64,000 nt of DNA from Beijerinckiaceae bacterium (GCA_947453205.1 CANGFT010000007.1:1-64000); one strand, 5' to 3'; positions 41,676 to 51,199 are shown, numbered from the stretch's first letter. Numbers and translations: made by a program. Notes: generated by a model not told the origin, from the sequence alone.

Positions 41676-42793
41676 ACCTCAAGCTTCTTGCCCAAAGCGT
41701 CCATGCGCGGCTCAATTCCCGCCTTGCGCATCTCGTCGAGCCATTCGGCATGGATGCGCGGATCCTGATCCTCGAACTCGATCTGGTTCCCGCCTTCCTT
41801 GATGCTCATGGATGAGCGCTGCTTCTTGCCCTTCTCGCCGATCATCGTCTGGCGTTTTTGCGTCGTGAAGGGATAGCGCACATTGCCGATGCCCATGGCG
41901 AGGTAACGGGCCGGCTCGTGGCTTGTGTTGAAATGCTGATGGATCTGGCTCTGGCACGGCGGAAACACCACGCCATGACGCCATTCGATGCGCGTGTAAT
42001 CCTTGTCGCCGTCATACCACAACAGCGAATAGCCATGGCCGGTGACGCAGATCACATGGGTGCCGGGTCCGTGCCTATGGGCTTTCTTGTAGGTGCCGAC
42101 CGGCATTTCCGACATGTGGCCGGACATGATTCCATCGGCGAGGACGAATTTGATGTTGCTCGAACCGCCGCCCCGGTCCGCATATTCATGCAGTTTGATG
42201 CTGGCCATGTCCGGAACGAAATTCGTCTCCCACAGATGATTGCCCGGACGAATGGGAATGAAGTCGCCTTCGCCCGAATAATAGCTTTCCTTGCCCGCGC
42301 GCTCCTGAAAGCTGAAGGGATTGTCGAAGATGAAGGCCTCGTTGTGGAAGGTGTTCATGATGAGCGGCATGTTGGTCGTGGTGACGATCAAGGCGCGCTC
42401 GCGGCCATCGGCGTTGAAATGCCGATGGGGCATGTTCATGGGAATGGAGAACATGGCCTTCGGGGACCATTCAAAGCTGCGCTTTGAGCCGTCCGGCAAT
42501 TCGATCTGGGTGCTGCCGTGGCCCTCGAGGACATAATATAAATCTTCATAAAGATGCCGCATCGGCGCGCTCGAGCCGCCCGGCGCGATTTCAAAAAGGA
42601 ACATGTTGCAGAAATCGCCCCGCCCCTTGAGATGCACGGCGGCGCCATTCGTTCCCACGCGGGCCCAGGGCCCGGTCTCGACAGCGAAGAGATCAATGGC
42701 GTAATCGCCTTCGATGACAGGCATGCCCTCGGCATTGACCCAATCGAGATAGGGATCAATCCCGTAACGCGGACCTGCGGTCGCCTCGCTCAT
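41663..42793 (-). CDS. Bicupin protein, possible dioxygenase or isomerase
   Basis: A 376-residue protein with two cupin barrels. The first (about 65-135) holds PMRHLYEDLYYVLEGHGSTQIELPD and MNMPHRHFNADG. The second (about 205-300) holds VGTYKKAHRHGPGTHVICVTGHGYSLLW and HQHFNTS. Both have histidine/glutamate sets that could bind metal. Ring-cleaving dioxygenases of the gentisate type share this layout, but no specific match was recognised. A good ribosome site (GGGAGG) precedes the ATG. It stands alone between the Gld-like operon and a divergent binding protein gene and may belong to an aromatic-acid pathway. Confidence 0.8.
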   Translation of the reverse strand: MSEATAGPRYGIDPYLDWVNAEGMPVIEGDYAIDLFAVETGPWARVGTNGAAVHLKGRGDFCNMFLFEIAPGGSSAPMRHLYEDLYYVLEGHGSTQIELPDGSKRSFEWSPKAMFSIPMNMPHRHFNADGRERALIVTTTNMPLIMNTFHNEAFIFDNPFSFQERAGKESYYSGEGDFIPIRPGNHLWETNFVPDMASIKLHEYADRGGGSSNIKFVLADGIMSGHMSEMPVGTYKKAHRHGPGTHVICVTGHGYSLLWYDGDKDYTRIEWRHGVVFPPCQSQIHQHFNTSHEPARYLAMGIGNVRYPFTTQKRQTMIGEKGKKQRSSMSIKEGGNQIEFEDQDPRIHAEWLDEMRKAGIEPRMDALGKKLEVGGL

Positions 42794-42915
42794 TCTGCGC
42801 CTCCCTGACGGTCTTTTTAAGGTCCGCGCCCGGATGACCCCGCAGAGCGTGACAAGCGCAGAATGCTATGTCTTTAATTTGCAACACCCGTCGCCCCAAG
42901 GCAACAAGCGGCGGG

Positions 42916-42945
42916 TAAAAAACCATCGCAGATAAAAAACCATCG
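42916..42945 (+). repeat. 13-bp direct repeat next to a ribosome binding site
   Basis: TAAAAAACCATCG occurs at 42916-42928 and again at 42933-42945. The second copy runs directly into CGGAGGA, the ribosome site of the GTG-started binding protein gene at 42955. A recent small duplication is the simplest explanation. Confidence 0.7.
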
Positions 42946-42954
42946 GAGGACAGG

Positions 42955-44043
42955 GTGCGAAAGAGAGCCAGACCGATCACCGCCCTCATCCTGTCCGTGG
43001 CCTTCGTCATCGGCGCCGCCAGCACGCAAGCCGCAGCGGTGGAGAACCCACTGACCTATGCCGGGCCGGACCGGCAGCACGTCCTGATCGAGGGGGCGCG
43101 CGGTGAAGGCGAACTCGTCTTCTACTCCGCCATGATCGTCAATCAGGCTTTGCGGCCGGTGTCCGAAGCCTTCATGAAGAAATATCCCTTCATCAAGCTG
43201 ACCTATTGGCGCGCAGAGTCGTCGGGCATCTTCACCAAGCTCTCGGCTGAAGCCAGGGCCGGCAAGGTGATGGCCGATGTGGTGGAGGGCACGGGGGTTG
43301 GCGAATCCGTCATTCAGGCCGGCCTCGCCCAGCCCTACGCCACTCCCGCCCTCGCCGACATTCCCGCAGCCTATCACGACCCCAACAACCTCTGGACGCC
43401 CACCCGCCGCAGCTTCTTCGGCGCCGCCTACAACACCAGGCTGACGCCGCTTGCGGAGGCGCCGAAGACTTATGAAGACCTGCTCGATCCCCGCTGGAAG
43501 GGCCGCCTCGCCTGGCACGCAGGAAGCGCCAGCGGCGCCGATCTCTTCGTCACCAATCTGCGCAAGAACTGGGGCGACGAGCGCACGCAGGACTATCTGC
43601 GCAAACTCGCGGACCAGAGGGTCGCGGGCCTCAGCGGCTCAAGCGCGCGCAGCCTCGTGGACCGTGTGATCGCCGGGGAAGTCGGCCTCGGGCTCAACAT
43701 ATTCGCCCATCATCCGCTCATCAGTCAGGCCAAGGGCGCGCCCACGAGCTCCATCCTGATGAATCCGGTCGCCTCCACGGTTGGGACGATGATCGTGCCC
43801 AAGGGCATCCGCCATCCCCACGCGGCCATGCTTCTGGTCGACTTCATCCTGTCCAGAGAGGGCCAGACCATTCTGGCGGGGGCCGGTTATTTCCCGACCC
43901 ACAGGGATGTGGCGACGCGACCCGACATCGCGCCGATCACAGATGCGCTCGCTCGCCTCACAGAGAATTTCATCTCGCCGGAAGATCTGGTGAAATACAC
44001 CGCCACCTCCGAAGAAATGCTGTCGGCGACGATGGGGAAATGA
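42955..44043 (+). CDS. ABC transporter substrate-binding protein (Fe3+-type)
   Basis: A 362-residue exported binding protein with a signal peptide (RARPITALILSVAFVIGAASTQAAA). The mature start is followed by GEGELVFYSAMIVNQALRPVSEAFMKKYPFIKLTYWRAES, the pattern of iron(III)-type binding proteins. Later come LDPRWKGRLAWHA and GLGLNIFAHHPLISQAKG. No two-tyrosine iron motif was identified with certainty. The start is GTG 42955 with CGGAGGA upstream. No permease or ATPase lies next to it; it might share the importer at 30.7-33.5 kb or use one outside the window. Confidence 0.85.
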   Translation: MRKRARPITALILSVAFVIGAASTQAAAVENPLTYAGPDRQHVLIEGARGEGELVFYSAMIVNQALRPVSEAFMKKYPFIKLTYWRAESSGIFTKLSAEARAGKVMADVVEGTGVGESVIQAGLAQPYATPALADIPAAYHDPNNLWTPTRRSFFGAAYNTRLTPLAEAPKTYEDLLDPRWKGRLAWHAGSASGADLFVTNLRKNWGDERTQDYLRKLADQRVAGLSGSSARSLVDRVIAGEVGLGLNIFAHHPLISQAKGAPTSSILMNPVASTVGTMIVPKGIRHPHAAMLLVDFILSREGQTILAGAGYFPTHRDVATRPDIAPITDALARLTENFISPEDLVKYTATSEEMLSATMGK

Positions 44044-44075
44044 GGGCTGGCGGGGGGCTTTGCGCCCCCCGGCCC
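44044..44075. terminator. Strong GC-rich terminator between convergent genes
   Basis: An 8-bp GC stem (51-58 pairing with 64-71 of 44 kb) is extended by GGGC/GCCC at its base. It sits exactly between two convergent stop codons (44043 and 44080) and can act on both strands. Confidence 0.75.
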
Positions 44076-44079
44076 TGTT

Positions 44080-45939
44080 CTACTTCGCAGCCGCCTTCAA
44101 CTTTGCGACATCCGCCTCGCTGCGGGGCGACATGACGGCGATCTTACGCAAGCGCGAATAGGGAATGACGACCTGCATGGGTTGCCCCTCCTTCTCAAGG
44201 ATGGAGATGTAGCGGGTCTCCGTGCCGCGTGAGGGCAGATCATAGAAGGTCCATTTGCCCGCAGCCGGATCGTATTTCGTGACCTGATCGGTCGCCCAGA
44301 GATTGGTCCAGGCCGCATGGCTGTTATCCACGGCGATATGATAGGGCTGCTGCGATTCAGGCTTCGGCAGTTCGATCAGCTTGACCTCGGAGGTCTTGGT
44401 GTCGATGCGGGCATAGTTGCCGCCAAAGGAGTTCGCCACCCAAAGCACATCAGCGTTCTTGTCCGTCCCCATGCGACGCGGGCCCTGCGCCCAGGGGAAC
44501 GGCGAGTTGAAGTCGACGGGCTTGTAGCTCTTGTAATATTCCTTGTCTTCAGCCGTCAGCCACTGCATCTCCTTTTCGACCGGCGGCAATTTCAACTCCG
44601 TGGTCTTGCCAGTGGACACGTCGCCCTTCTCGATGAAGTCCTGCGACATGCCGGCCCACCAGCCATTGCCATCGCGGTCGGAGGCGACGCCATAGACATT
44701 GATCGTGCCATGGGCGTTCTTATAAGTGACGGATTTGAACTCCGTGAACTTCTCCGCCACCGGATCAAACCGCAGCGCCCCATCGGGACTTGTGACCCAG
44801 ATCTGGCCCTTGCCGTCGAAGTCGAGCGAGCCTGCCGTATAGGACATGGACTCCGGCGGGACATATTTCACCAGCGACTGCGTCTTTGGATCGATCTTCA
44901 CCAGCCCCTGCCTCTGGCCACGCGCGGCCGAGGGGCGCGAGTTGAACCAAAGATAGCCCTGGGCGTCGCGGATGATGCCGTGGGAATTGCTGGCGAAGCC
45001 GTTGGACTCCTTCATGGTGAAGGTCTTGGTCTCGCCGGTCTTGGCATCCGTGCGGGCGACGGTTTCGGTATGAGTGGGAAGCGCCTGCGTCCACCAGATG
45101 TTGCCGTCAAGATCGAGCTGGGCGTCGTGCACGCCATTGGCGCGGTTCATGCCCGAAGGCGTGCCAAGCGACCAGTCCGAGCCATTGTGGGGCAGGTATT
45201 TATAAGGCAGGCCCGACCCCTCGGGCAGCGGCACGTCATATTCGCGGAACACGACGCGCGCGGCTTCCCCGGAGGGGCGCGGGCGCAGGTCGAACTTCAT
45301 CGAGCTTTCACCCGGTCCCCGCGCTCTCGCAAGATAGGCGGCGAGCTCCTTCTGGTTTCGCTCAATATTCCCGTTGAGCTCGCGCTCGGGCACATGAACG
45401 CCCAGCACATTGACCTGCTTCATCAGGTTGAGGATGGCGAACCATCCTGCTTCGTCAAACTTGTGCTGCAACGGATAGCTGGCCGTATGGCAGCCCGTGC
45501 AATTTCCTCGCACGATGTTCTTCAGGCGCTTGTCTTCCGGAGTGGCGTCGGGAAGAGCGGCGAGCAGCTCATCGCCAGGAAGCTGACGCACCCAGTCGGC
45601 GAGCGGCTTCATGTCGAAATTTTGCGCCCGGTTGGCGGAAAGATCGACGGACGCCCTGGCCGTGTCGAACGTCACCGCCTGCGCCCAGACATTGTATTTT
45701 CCGGCGGGAAGCGGCGGGAAGACATATTCGCCCGCCTCGTCGGAAAAGACGGAGGTTGTGATGGTGGACCCTTCGGCCTTCGCCGAAATCGTGACGCCGC
45801 CCATCTTCTCGCCAGTTGGAGATTTGACCGCCCCCCAGAGCATGGAATCGGCGGCGAAGGCGCTGGTTGAGGCCAGAAACGCCGCGCCAAACGCTGTGCT
45901 GAGAGCTGTGGCCCCGCGCAGGAAAGAAATCAGCTTCAT
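44080..45939 (-). CDS. Haem-binding beta-propeller protein (virginiamycin B lyase-like) with carboxypeptidase-regulatory domain
   Basis: A 619-residue exported protein with an unusual domain order. A signal peptide (about 1-30) is followed by a carboxypeptidase-regulatory-like beta-sandwich (about 32-110). A single c-type haem site C147-T-G-C150-H151 comes next, and a large beta-propeller of the virginiamycin B lyase type (about 230-600) follows, with repeats such as GNIWWTQALPTHTETVARTDAKTG. The propeller suggests binding or cleaving a ring compound, and the haem suggests electron transfer. The gene is 12 bases downstream of a cytochrome c gene on the same strand, its probable redox partner. 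GGAGGCGA precedes the ATG. Confidence 0.8.
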   Translation of the reverse strand: MKLISFLRGATALSTAFGAAFLASTSAFAADSMLWGAVKSPTGEKMGGVTISAKAEGSTITTSVFSDEAGEYVFPPLPAGKYNVWAQAVTFDTARASVDLSANRAQNFDMKPLADWVRQLPGDELLAALPDATPEDKRLKNIVRGNCTGCHTASYPLQHKFDEAGWFAILNLMKQVNVLGVHVPERELNGNIERNQKELAAYLARARGPGESSMKFDLRPRPSGEAARVVFREYDVPLPEGSGLPYKYLPHNGSDWSLGTPSGMNRANGVHDAQLDLDGNIWWTQALPTHTETVARTDAKTGETKTFTMKESNGFASNSHGIIRDAQGYLWFNSRPSAARGQRQGLVKIDPKTQSLVKYVPPESMSYTAGSLDFDGKGQIWVTSPDGALRFDPVAEKFTEFKSVTYKNAHGTINVYGVASDRDGNGWWAGMSQDFIEKGDVSTGKTTELKLPPVEKEMQWLTAEDKEYYKSYKPVDFNSPFPWAQGPRRMGTDKNADVLWVANSFGGNYARIDTKTSEVKLIELPKPESQQPYHIAVDNSHAAWTNLWATDQVTKYDPAAGKWTFYDLPSRGTETRYISILEKEGQPMQVVIPYSRLRKIAVMSPRSEADVAKLKAAAK

Positions 45940-45951
45940 TGTCGCCTCCTG

Positions 45952-46368
45952 TCAGCGAGCGTTGGTGGCGGGAGCGCCGGACGGCGCAGAATGCGCGGCG
46001 GCGGACGCGGGGGCATGAGCGGAAGGCGCAGGCGGCGGCGGGAGCAGCTTCAGATAGTCGACGATGGCGTCGATCTGCGCCGCTGTATAATTATATTTGA
46101 AGCCGGGCATGTTCGCAGACCCATTGGCGATCTGGGTCTTCGCCTGCGCCTCGTTAGCGCCCTCGACGGTCGATTTCGACAGTTGCGGCCCAAAAAGCGC
46201 CGCAGTGATCAGCGGCTTGGTATGGCAGACGCCGCAGGACTGCTGGAAAAGGCGCCGCCCCTCAGCCTGAACGGGATTGAGCTCGGCAGGCCCAAAAGCC
46301 TGATCTTCCGCCGCCTGAGCGCCAATAGCGCCCACCATCAACAGGGCTGTCGCCCACCCCAGCTTCAT
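45952..46368 (-). CDS. Small periplasmic c-type cytochrome
   Basis: Class I cytochrome c of 138 residues with a signal peptide (about 1-20, ending AQAA), the haem site C45-G-V-C48-H49 and a likely axial methionine M87 in ANMPGF. A proline/alanine-rich tail follows residue 110. GGGAGGG precedes the ATG. It is the first gene of a two-gene operon with the haem-bearing propeller protein and would pass that protein's electrons to the respiratory chain. Confidence 0.9.
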   Translation of the reverse strand: MKLGWATALLMVGAIGAQAAEDQAFGPAELNPVQAEGRRLFQQSCGVCHTKPLITAALFGPQLSKSTVEGANEAQAKTQIANGSANMPGFKYNYTAAQIDAIVDYLKLLPPPPAPSAHAPASAAAHSAPSGAPATNAR

Positions 46369-46552
46369 GGTTCCCTCCCAGGATTGATCGTCGCCGACGA
46401 CGCAAGGCCGACGATTGCAACAAAGCGTGTTCGCTCCACGCTCAATCTGCGCCCACCCGCGAAAAATGACAATCCCGTGAGCAGGGCGTGATGAGGAACG
46501 AGGCCTGAGAAAACTGGGGAATGCTGGTGCTGAATTTATGAGTTTTATAAAT

Positions 46553-46570
46553 TTAAATAAATTTATTTAA
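46553..46570. promoter_or_regulatory. Perfect 18-bp AT-only palindrome, possible operator
   Basis: TTAAATAAATTTATTTAA reads the same on both strands. It lies in a sharply AT-rich stretch (about 46525-46650), 80 bases before a gene for a ribbon-helix-helix-like protein. Such proteins usually bind palindromic operators near their own gene, so autoregulation is possible. Chance is a real alternative in such AT-rich DNA. Confidence 0.45.
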
Positions 46571-46650
46571 TTTTTTAAAAAGTTATTTCAATTCAGAAAA
46601 ACTTGAATAATATTATTTGCTATCAAAATCATTTGGATAAGTGTGAAAAA

Positions 46651-46992
46651 ATGGCGATGCGGGGAAGGCCGAAAGCGCCGGGGATGGTTCAGATCTGTTT
46701 CCGGGTTCCGAACGATGTGGCTGACTTCATTCGGGAGATGTCGACCCTGAATGACCGTCAGCCCGGCGCGGAGCTGGCGCGCATGCTGCGCCCGCTCATG
46801 GAGGTCGAGCGGAAACGGCGAGCCTGGGAGCAGCAGCAACGGACCCCGATCCGCCCCCCCGACGCTTCTGAGGCGCCTCCCGCAAAGCGCGCCGGCAAAA
46901 AGCAGAAGTTTCCCGCGATGGCGCAGGAGCAAAGCCTGGAGCCGGACCTCTTTGGCGCGGCGCCTGCCGATCCGCCGGGCTCTGGGGGCTGA
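46651..46992 (+). CDS. Small ribbon-helix-helix-like protein
   Basis: A 113-residue basic protein. Residues 4-50 look like a ribbon-helix-helix DNA-binding fold: RGRPKAPGMVQICFRVPND as basic arm and beta strand, then two helices (DVADFIREMST and PGAELARMLRPLMEVERKRR). The rest is proline-rich and probably disordered, ending EPDLFGAAPADPPGSGG. I prefer ATG 46651; a TTG at 46603 would add 16 residues but has no ribosome site. The upstream AT-rich DNA with an 18-bp palindrome looks foreign to its neighbours. The DNA-binding role is inferred only from the pattern. Confidence 0.6.
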   Translation: MAMRGRPKAPGMVQICFRVPNDVADFIREMSTLNDRQPGAELARMLRPLMEVERKRRAWEQQQRTPIRPPDASEAPPAKRAGKKQKFPAMAQEQSLEPDLFGAAPADPPGSGG

Positions 46993-47109
46993 AGCCAGAG
47001 CCTGCGCACCTGAATCCGCAGGGCGGCGGCTGCAAGCCGCCCAAAAGTCCGCCTTGCGCAGCCCGCCAATCACGGCCATCCTGTCCCGATAATGATCGGG
47101 GAGGGATCC

Positions 47110-48138
47110 ATGCCAACCAAACGGCCAACCAAACGCGCGCTTTTCTGCGCCGCTGCGCTGCCCTTGTTGCTCGCCGCTGCCCCTGCCCTCGCCATCGAGG
47201 CCGCCTGCGAGGGCTATAAGCCCGCCGTGATCGGGGGCCCCGTCCCCGCGCCCGATTCCGACACGGTCGCGATCCGCTGGCTCGCCAACGCCAATTACGA
47301 ATTCGCCTACAAGGGCAAGGTCTATCTCTTCGACGCCTATTTCAACCGCAAGGCGCGCAGCCATGATGTCGGCTTCAAGGCCGAGCAGGTGAACCGGGCG
47401 GACGCCGTCTTCGTCTCCCACGCCCATTTCGACCATATCTCCGACGTCGGACCTGTGGCGAAGCAGACCAGAGCGCCCATCGTCGGCTCGGAGATCACAG
47501 TCAAGGAGGCCATCCGGCTTGGCGTGCCCAAGGAGCAGACGGTCGTCGCCAAAGACGGCGACCAGCTCAAATTCGGCGACGCCACCATCGACATCGCGCT
47601 CGCCCGCCACAGCACCATTCAGGACGGCCTGCAGGCCGCGCTGGGGCAGGTCTATGCGGTCGACACCCGCCCCGATACGCCCGAGGAGAAGACCCTCACC
47701 GCCTATGTGCGCTCGCTCGGCAGCAACGATCCGGACATCATCGACAAGGGCACCCTCGCCTTCGCCATCACCTTCCCCGGCGGCTGGAAGGCCGTGATGG
47801 TGGGCAGCGCCGGGCCGGTGACTGAGGGCGATCGGGAGCTCGCCAAAAGGATCGGCCCCGTCGATCTCGCCATCGTCGCCTACCAGCCCCATGCGGTCGC
47901 CGAACGGCAGATCGCCGACACCTGGCCGCTCATCGAGCTTTTCAAGCCCAAGCTCTTCCTGCCCGCCCATCACGACGCCAGCTTCGGCACATGGCTTGAC
48001 CTCGGCCTTGAGCCCCTGTTCCTGAAGCTGCGCGAGGAGATGCCCGGCGTGAAGTTCCTGGCCCCGCTCTATCGCTCCCCCATCTGCATCGCCGCCACGG
48101 GCGCGCAGAAAGGCGAGGTCACCTCGTTCAAATACTGA
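47110..48138 (+). CDS. Exported metallo-beta-lactamase-fold hydrolase
   Basis: A 342-residue protein with a signal peptide (about 1-28, ALFCAAALPLLLAAAPALA) and the MBL metal motif HAHFDH (in VSHAHFDHISDVG). More ligand candidates are ARHSTIQDG and LPAHHDASFGTW near the C-terminus. Two zinc ions are likely. The substrate is unknown; MBL-fold enzymes include lactonases, phosphodiesterases and glyoxalases. ATG 47110 follows GGGGAGGGATCC closely, so I prefer it over the in-frame ATG at 47092. It stands alone, ending in a strong hairpin. Confidence 0.85.
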   Translation: MPTKRPTKRALFCAAALPLLLAAAPALAIEAACEGYKPAVIGGPVPAPDSDTVAIRWLANANYEFAYKGKVYLFDAYFNRKARSHDVGFKAEQVNRADAVFVSHAHFDHISDVGPVAKQTRAPIVGSEITVKEAIRLGVPKEQTVVAKDGDQLKFGDATIDIALARHSTIQDGLQAALGQVYAVDTRPDTPEEKTLTAYVRSLGSNDPDIIDKGTLAFAITFPGGWKAVMVGSAGPVTEGDRELAKRIGPVDLAIVAYQPHAVAERQIADTWPLIELFKPKLFLPAHHDASFGTWLDLGLEPLFLKLREEMPGVKFLAPLYRSPICIAATGAQKGEVTSFKY

Positions 48139-48154
48139 GGGCGCGAAGCCTTGC

Positions 48155-48179
48155 GCGGCGCGGGAAGGCCCCGCGCCGC
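48155..48179 (+). terminator. 10-bp GC stem-loop after the metallo-hydrolase gene
   Basis: GCGGCGCGGG (48155-48164) pairs perfectly with CCCGCGCCGC (48170-48179) around a short loop, 16 bases after the stop codon. The T-run is missing, but the stem is strong and its position fits a terminator. Confidence 0.55.
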
Positions 48180-48275
48180 TGGACCGAATTGGCCCTGAAA
48201 GCCCCCCGGAAGGCTGAGTTTTGATCCAACCGCCCATCTGCTAGGGTGGGCGGGTTCGATCGGCGGTGAGGCCAG

Positions 48276-49688
48276 ATGCATCAAATTCTTCCCATCATCA
48301 TGTGCGGCGGGTCGGGAACCCGCATGTGGCCGGAATCGCGGGAAAGCCTGCCCAAGCAATTCATTCCCCTGCTGGACACGCTCTCCACCTTCCAGCGCAC
48401 GGTCCTGTGCCTTTCCGCGCCCATCTTCGAGCGCCCGATCATCCTGACCAACCGTGAATATCGCTTCCTCGTGGCCGAGCAGCTGGCGCAGATCGGCAAG
48501 GAAGCGGAGATTGTTCTGGAGCCCATCCGCCGGGATTCAGCCGCGGCGGTTGCGGTCGCCGCCGAGCTTGCGCTTCAGCATGGGCCTCAGACCATCGTGG
48601 GCGTCTTCGCGGCCGACCATATGGTGCGCCAACCCGAGGTGCTGGCCGCGCTCTGCGCCGATGGCGCCAGGGCCGCCGCCGAGGGCCATATCGTCACCCT
48701 CGGCATAACGCCCGATCATCCCGCCACCGGCTATGGCTACATCCAGCCCGGCGAAACGCTGGAGAAGATCCCCAGCCTTCGCCAGGTGCGCGCCTTCGTC
48801 GAAAAGCCCGCCGAGGAAACGGCGAGGGCCTATATAGCCGACGGCTATCTGTGGAATTCCGGCAATTTCCTGTTCCGCGCCGACATCATGCGCGAGGAGC
48901 TTGCAGCCTTCGAACCGGCCATCGCACAGGCGGCGGCGCAGGCTGTCGCAGCCTCGAAGCTCGACCTGCAATTCCGGGTTCTCGATCTTGAGGCGCTCAC
49001 GGGCTCGCCCCGCACCTCCATCGACTATGCGGTGATGGAGCATACCAGGCGCGCGGTCGTGCTCCCTGCGGACATCGGCTGGTCGGATGTCGGCACATGG
49101 TCGACCGTCCAGGATCTGTCGCTGCGGGACGCAGACGGCAACTGCATCCTTGGCGACGGCGTCATCATGGGCGCCCGCAATGTGATGGTGCGCTCGCCCG
49201 AACGACTGACCGCGGTCGTGGGCGTCAGCGACGTCATCGTGGTGACGACCGCGGACGCCACGCTGGTGCTCGACGCCGCGCAGGCCCACAAGGTCAAGGA
49301 TCTCGTCGCCGAGCTGAACGCCCGGGGCCGCAAGGAAGCTTTGGAGCACACCCGCATCTACCGGCCCTGGGGCTATTACCAGACCATCGACCTTGGCGAC
49401 CGCCATCAGGTCAAGCGCATCGTCGTGCGCCCCAATGGACGCCTGTCCTCGCAGAAGCATTTCCATCGGGCCGAACATTGGGTCGTCGTGCGCGGCAGCG
49501 CGGAGGTCACGATCAACGGCGAGGTCAAGGCCCTGCACGAGAACGAGTCGATCTTCCTGCCCATGGGCGCGGTCCACCGGCTGGCAAACCCCGGCAAGAT
49601 CGACCTCGAGCTGATCGAGGTGCAGACCGGATCCTATCTGGGCGAAGACGACATCGTTCGTTTCGACGACGTCTACAACCGGGTTTGA
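48276..49688 (+). CDS. manC: Mannose-1-phosphate guanylyltransferase / mannose-6-phosphate isomerase
   Basis: Bifunctional enzyme of 470 residues that makes GDP-mannose for polysaccharides. The N-terminal nucleotidyltransferase shows [33 protein letters not shown] and [15 protein letters not shown]-terminal cupin-type isomerase domain (about 350-470) shows [20 protein letters not shown] and [17 protein letters not shown]. Length and order match the family. It is about 25 kb from the exopolysaccharide operon but may feed it, in which case mannose or a derived sugar would be part of the polymer. That link is inference. Confidence 0.93.
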   Translation: MHQILPIIMCGGSGTRMWPESRESLPKQFIPLLDTLSTFQRTVLCLSAPIFERPIILTNREYRFLVAEQLAQIGKEAEIVLEPIRRDSAAAVAVAAELALQHGPQTIVGVFAADHMVRQPEVLAALCADGARAAAEGHIVTLGITPDHPATGYGYIQPGETLEKIPSLRQVRAFVEKPAEETARAYIADGYLWNSGNFLFRADIMREELAAFEPAIAQAAAQAVAASKLDLQFRVLDLEALTGSPRTSIDYAVMEHTRRAVVLPADIGWSDVGTWSTVQDLSLRDADGNCILGDGVIMGARNVMVRSPERLTAVVGVSDVIVVTTADATLVLDAAQAHKVKDLVAELNARGRKEALEHTRIYRPWGYYQTIDLGDRHQVKRIVVRPNGRLSSQKHFHRAEHWVVVRGSAEVTINGEVKALHENESIFLPMGAVHRLANPGKIDLELIEVQTGSYLGEDDIVRFDDVYNRV

Positions 49689-49761
49689 GACGCCCGCAGG
49701 CCATTTCCGAGGGGGCGGCGCCGTGGTAAGAGCGCGGGCCGCAGCCTCCGAAGGAATCCTG

Positions 49762-51192
49762 ATGTCCGCACCCGTCGTCACCCGCTTCGCACCCTCCCCC
49801 ACCGGATTCCTGCATATCGGCGGGGCGCGCACGGCGCTGTTCAACTGGCTCTACGCGCATCGCTTCGGCGGCAAGATGCTGCTGCGAATCGAGGACACCG
49901 ACCGCGAGCGCTCCACGACGGAGGCCATCGACGCAATCATCGAGGGCATGAAGTGGCTTGGCCTCGATTGGGACGGGGAGGTCGTCTATCAATATTCCCG
50001 CGTCGAACGTCACCGCGAGGTCGCCGGACAGCTTCTGGCCAGCGGCATGGCCTATCGCTGCTACGCAACCCAGCAGGAGCTGGAGGAGATGCGCGAGAAG
50101 GCCCGCGCCCTCAAGCTGCCGCCCCGCTATGACGGGCGCTGGCGCGATCTGGGCGACGCCGAAGCGGCGGAGGCCGAGGCGCGCGGCCTCAAGCCCGTCA
50201 TCCGCCTGAAGGCGCCCCAGACCGGCGAAACCGTGATCGAGGATCAGGTGCAGGGCCGCGTCGTCTTTCCGAACAAGGACCTCGACGACCTCGTCCTGCT
50301 GCGCTCGGACGGCAACCCCACCTATATGCTGGCCGTGGTGGTGGACGACCACGACATGGGCGTGACCCATATCATCAGGGGGGACGACCATCTGACCAAC
50401 GCCGCCCGCCAGACTCATATCTATCAGGCGCTGGGCTGGAGCGTGCCGGTCATGTCCCATATCCCGCTCATCCATGGGGCGGACGGCGCGAAGCTCTCCA
50501 AACGCCACGGGGCGCTGGGCGTCGACGCCTACCGGGCCATGGGCTACCTGCCCGCCGCCCTGCGCAACTATCTGGTGCGGCTGGGCTGGAGCCATGGCGA
50601 TCAGGAATTCTTCTCGACGCAGGAGATGATCGCGGCCTTCGACCTCGGCCATATCGGCCGCTCGCCGGCGCGCTTCGATTACGCCAAGCTCGAGAATATG
50701 AACGGCCATTATATGCGCGCGGCCTCCGACGCCGATCTGACGGACGCGCTGGTGGCGACCCTGCCCTATCTGCCGCAGGGCGAAACCTATGGTCCGAAGC
50801 TCGACGAGGCCATGAAGGGCAAGCTTCTGGCGGCCATGAATGGGCTCAAAGAGCGCGCGAAGACACTTGTCGAACTAGCTGATGGCGCTCGCTTTTTATT
50901 CGATCAGCGTCCGCTCGCCATGGACGAGAAGGCCGCCGACATCCTGGCCAGGGGCGGCAGGGAGCATCTGGCGGCCATGCTGCCCCGGCTTGAGGCGCTC
51001 GCCGCCTTCACGGCTGCGGAGGCCGAAGCCGCCGTGCGCGCCTATGCGCAGGAGAGCGGCGCGAAGCTGGGACAGGTCGCCCAGCCCCTGCGCGCCGCTC
51101 TGACGGGCAGGTCGACCTCGCCGGGCATCTTCGATGTTCTGCAGGTGCTGGGCCGCGAGGAAAGCCTCGGGCGCATCCGCGACCAGATCTGA
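49762..51192 (+). CDS. gltX: Glutamyl-tRNA synthetase
   Basis: Class I synthetase of 476 residues that charges tRNA with glutamate. The HIGH motif appears in [20 protein letters not shown] near the N-terminus and the KMSKS-type motif as KLSKRHGA. Both mark a functional enzyme. Many alphaproteobacteria have two gltX copies and make glutaminyl-tRNA indirectly; whether this copy is discriminating cannot be read off here. ATG 49762 gives the usual start ([13 protein letters not shown]). A terminator-like hairpin follows it. Confidence 0.96.
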   Translation: MSAPVVTRFAPSPTGFLHIGGARTALFNWLYAHRFGGKMLLRIEDTDRERSTTEAIDAIIEGMKWLGLDWDGEVVYQYSRVERHREVAGQLLASGMAYRCYATQQELEEMREKARALKLPPRYDGRWRDLGDAEAAEAEARGLKPVIRLKAPQTGETVIEDQVQGRVVFPNKDLDDLVLLRSDGNPTYMLAVVVDDHDMGVTHIIRGDDHLTNAARQTHIYQALGWSVPVMSHIPLIHGADGAKLSKRHGALGVDAYRAMGYLPAALRNYLVRLGWSHGDQEFFSTQEMIAAFDLGHIGRSPARFDYAKLENMNGHYMRAASDADLTDALVATLPYLPQGETYGPKLDEAMKGKLLAAMNGLKERAKTLVELADGARFLFDQRPLAMDEKAADILARGGREHLAAMLPRLEALAAFTAAEAEAAVRAYAQESGAKLGQVAQPLRAALTGRSTSPGIFDVLQVLGREESLGRIRDQI

Positions 51193-51199
51193 CGGGGAC

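Noticed and set aside
44317-45870. A 517-codon plus-strand frame opposite the haem-propeller gene
   Set aside because: Antisense of a clear gene with signal peptide and haem motif; no own family features.
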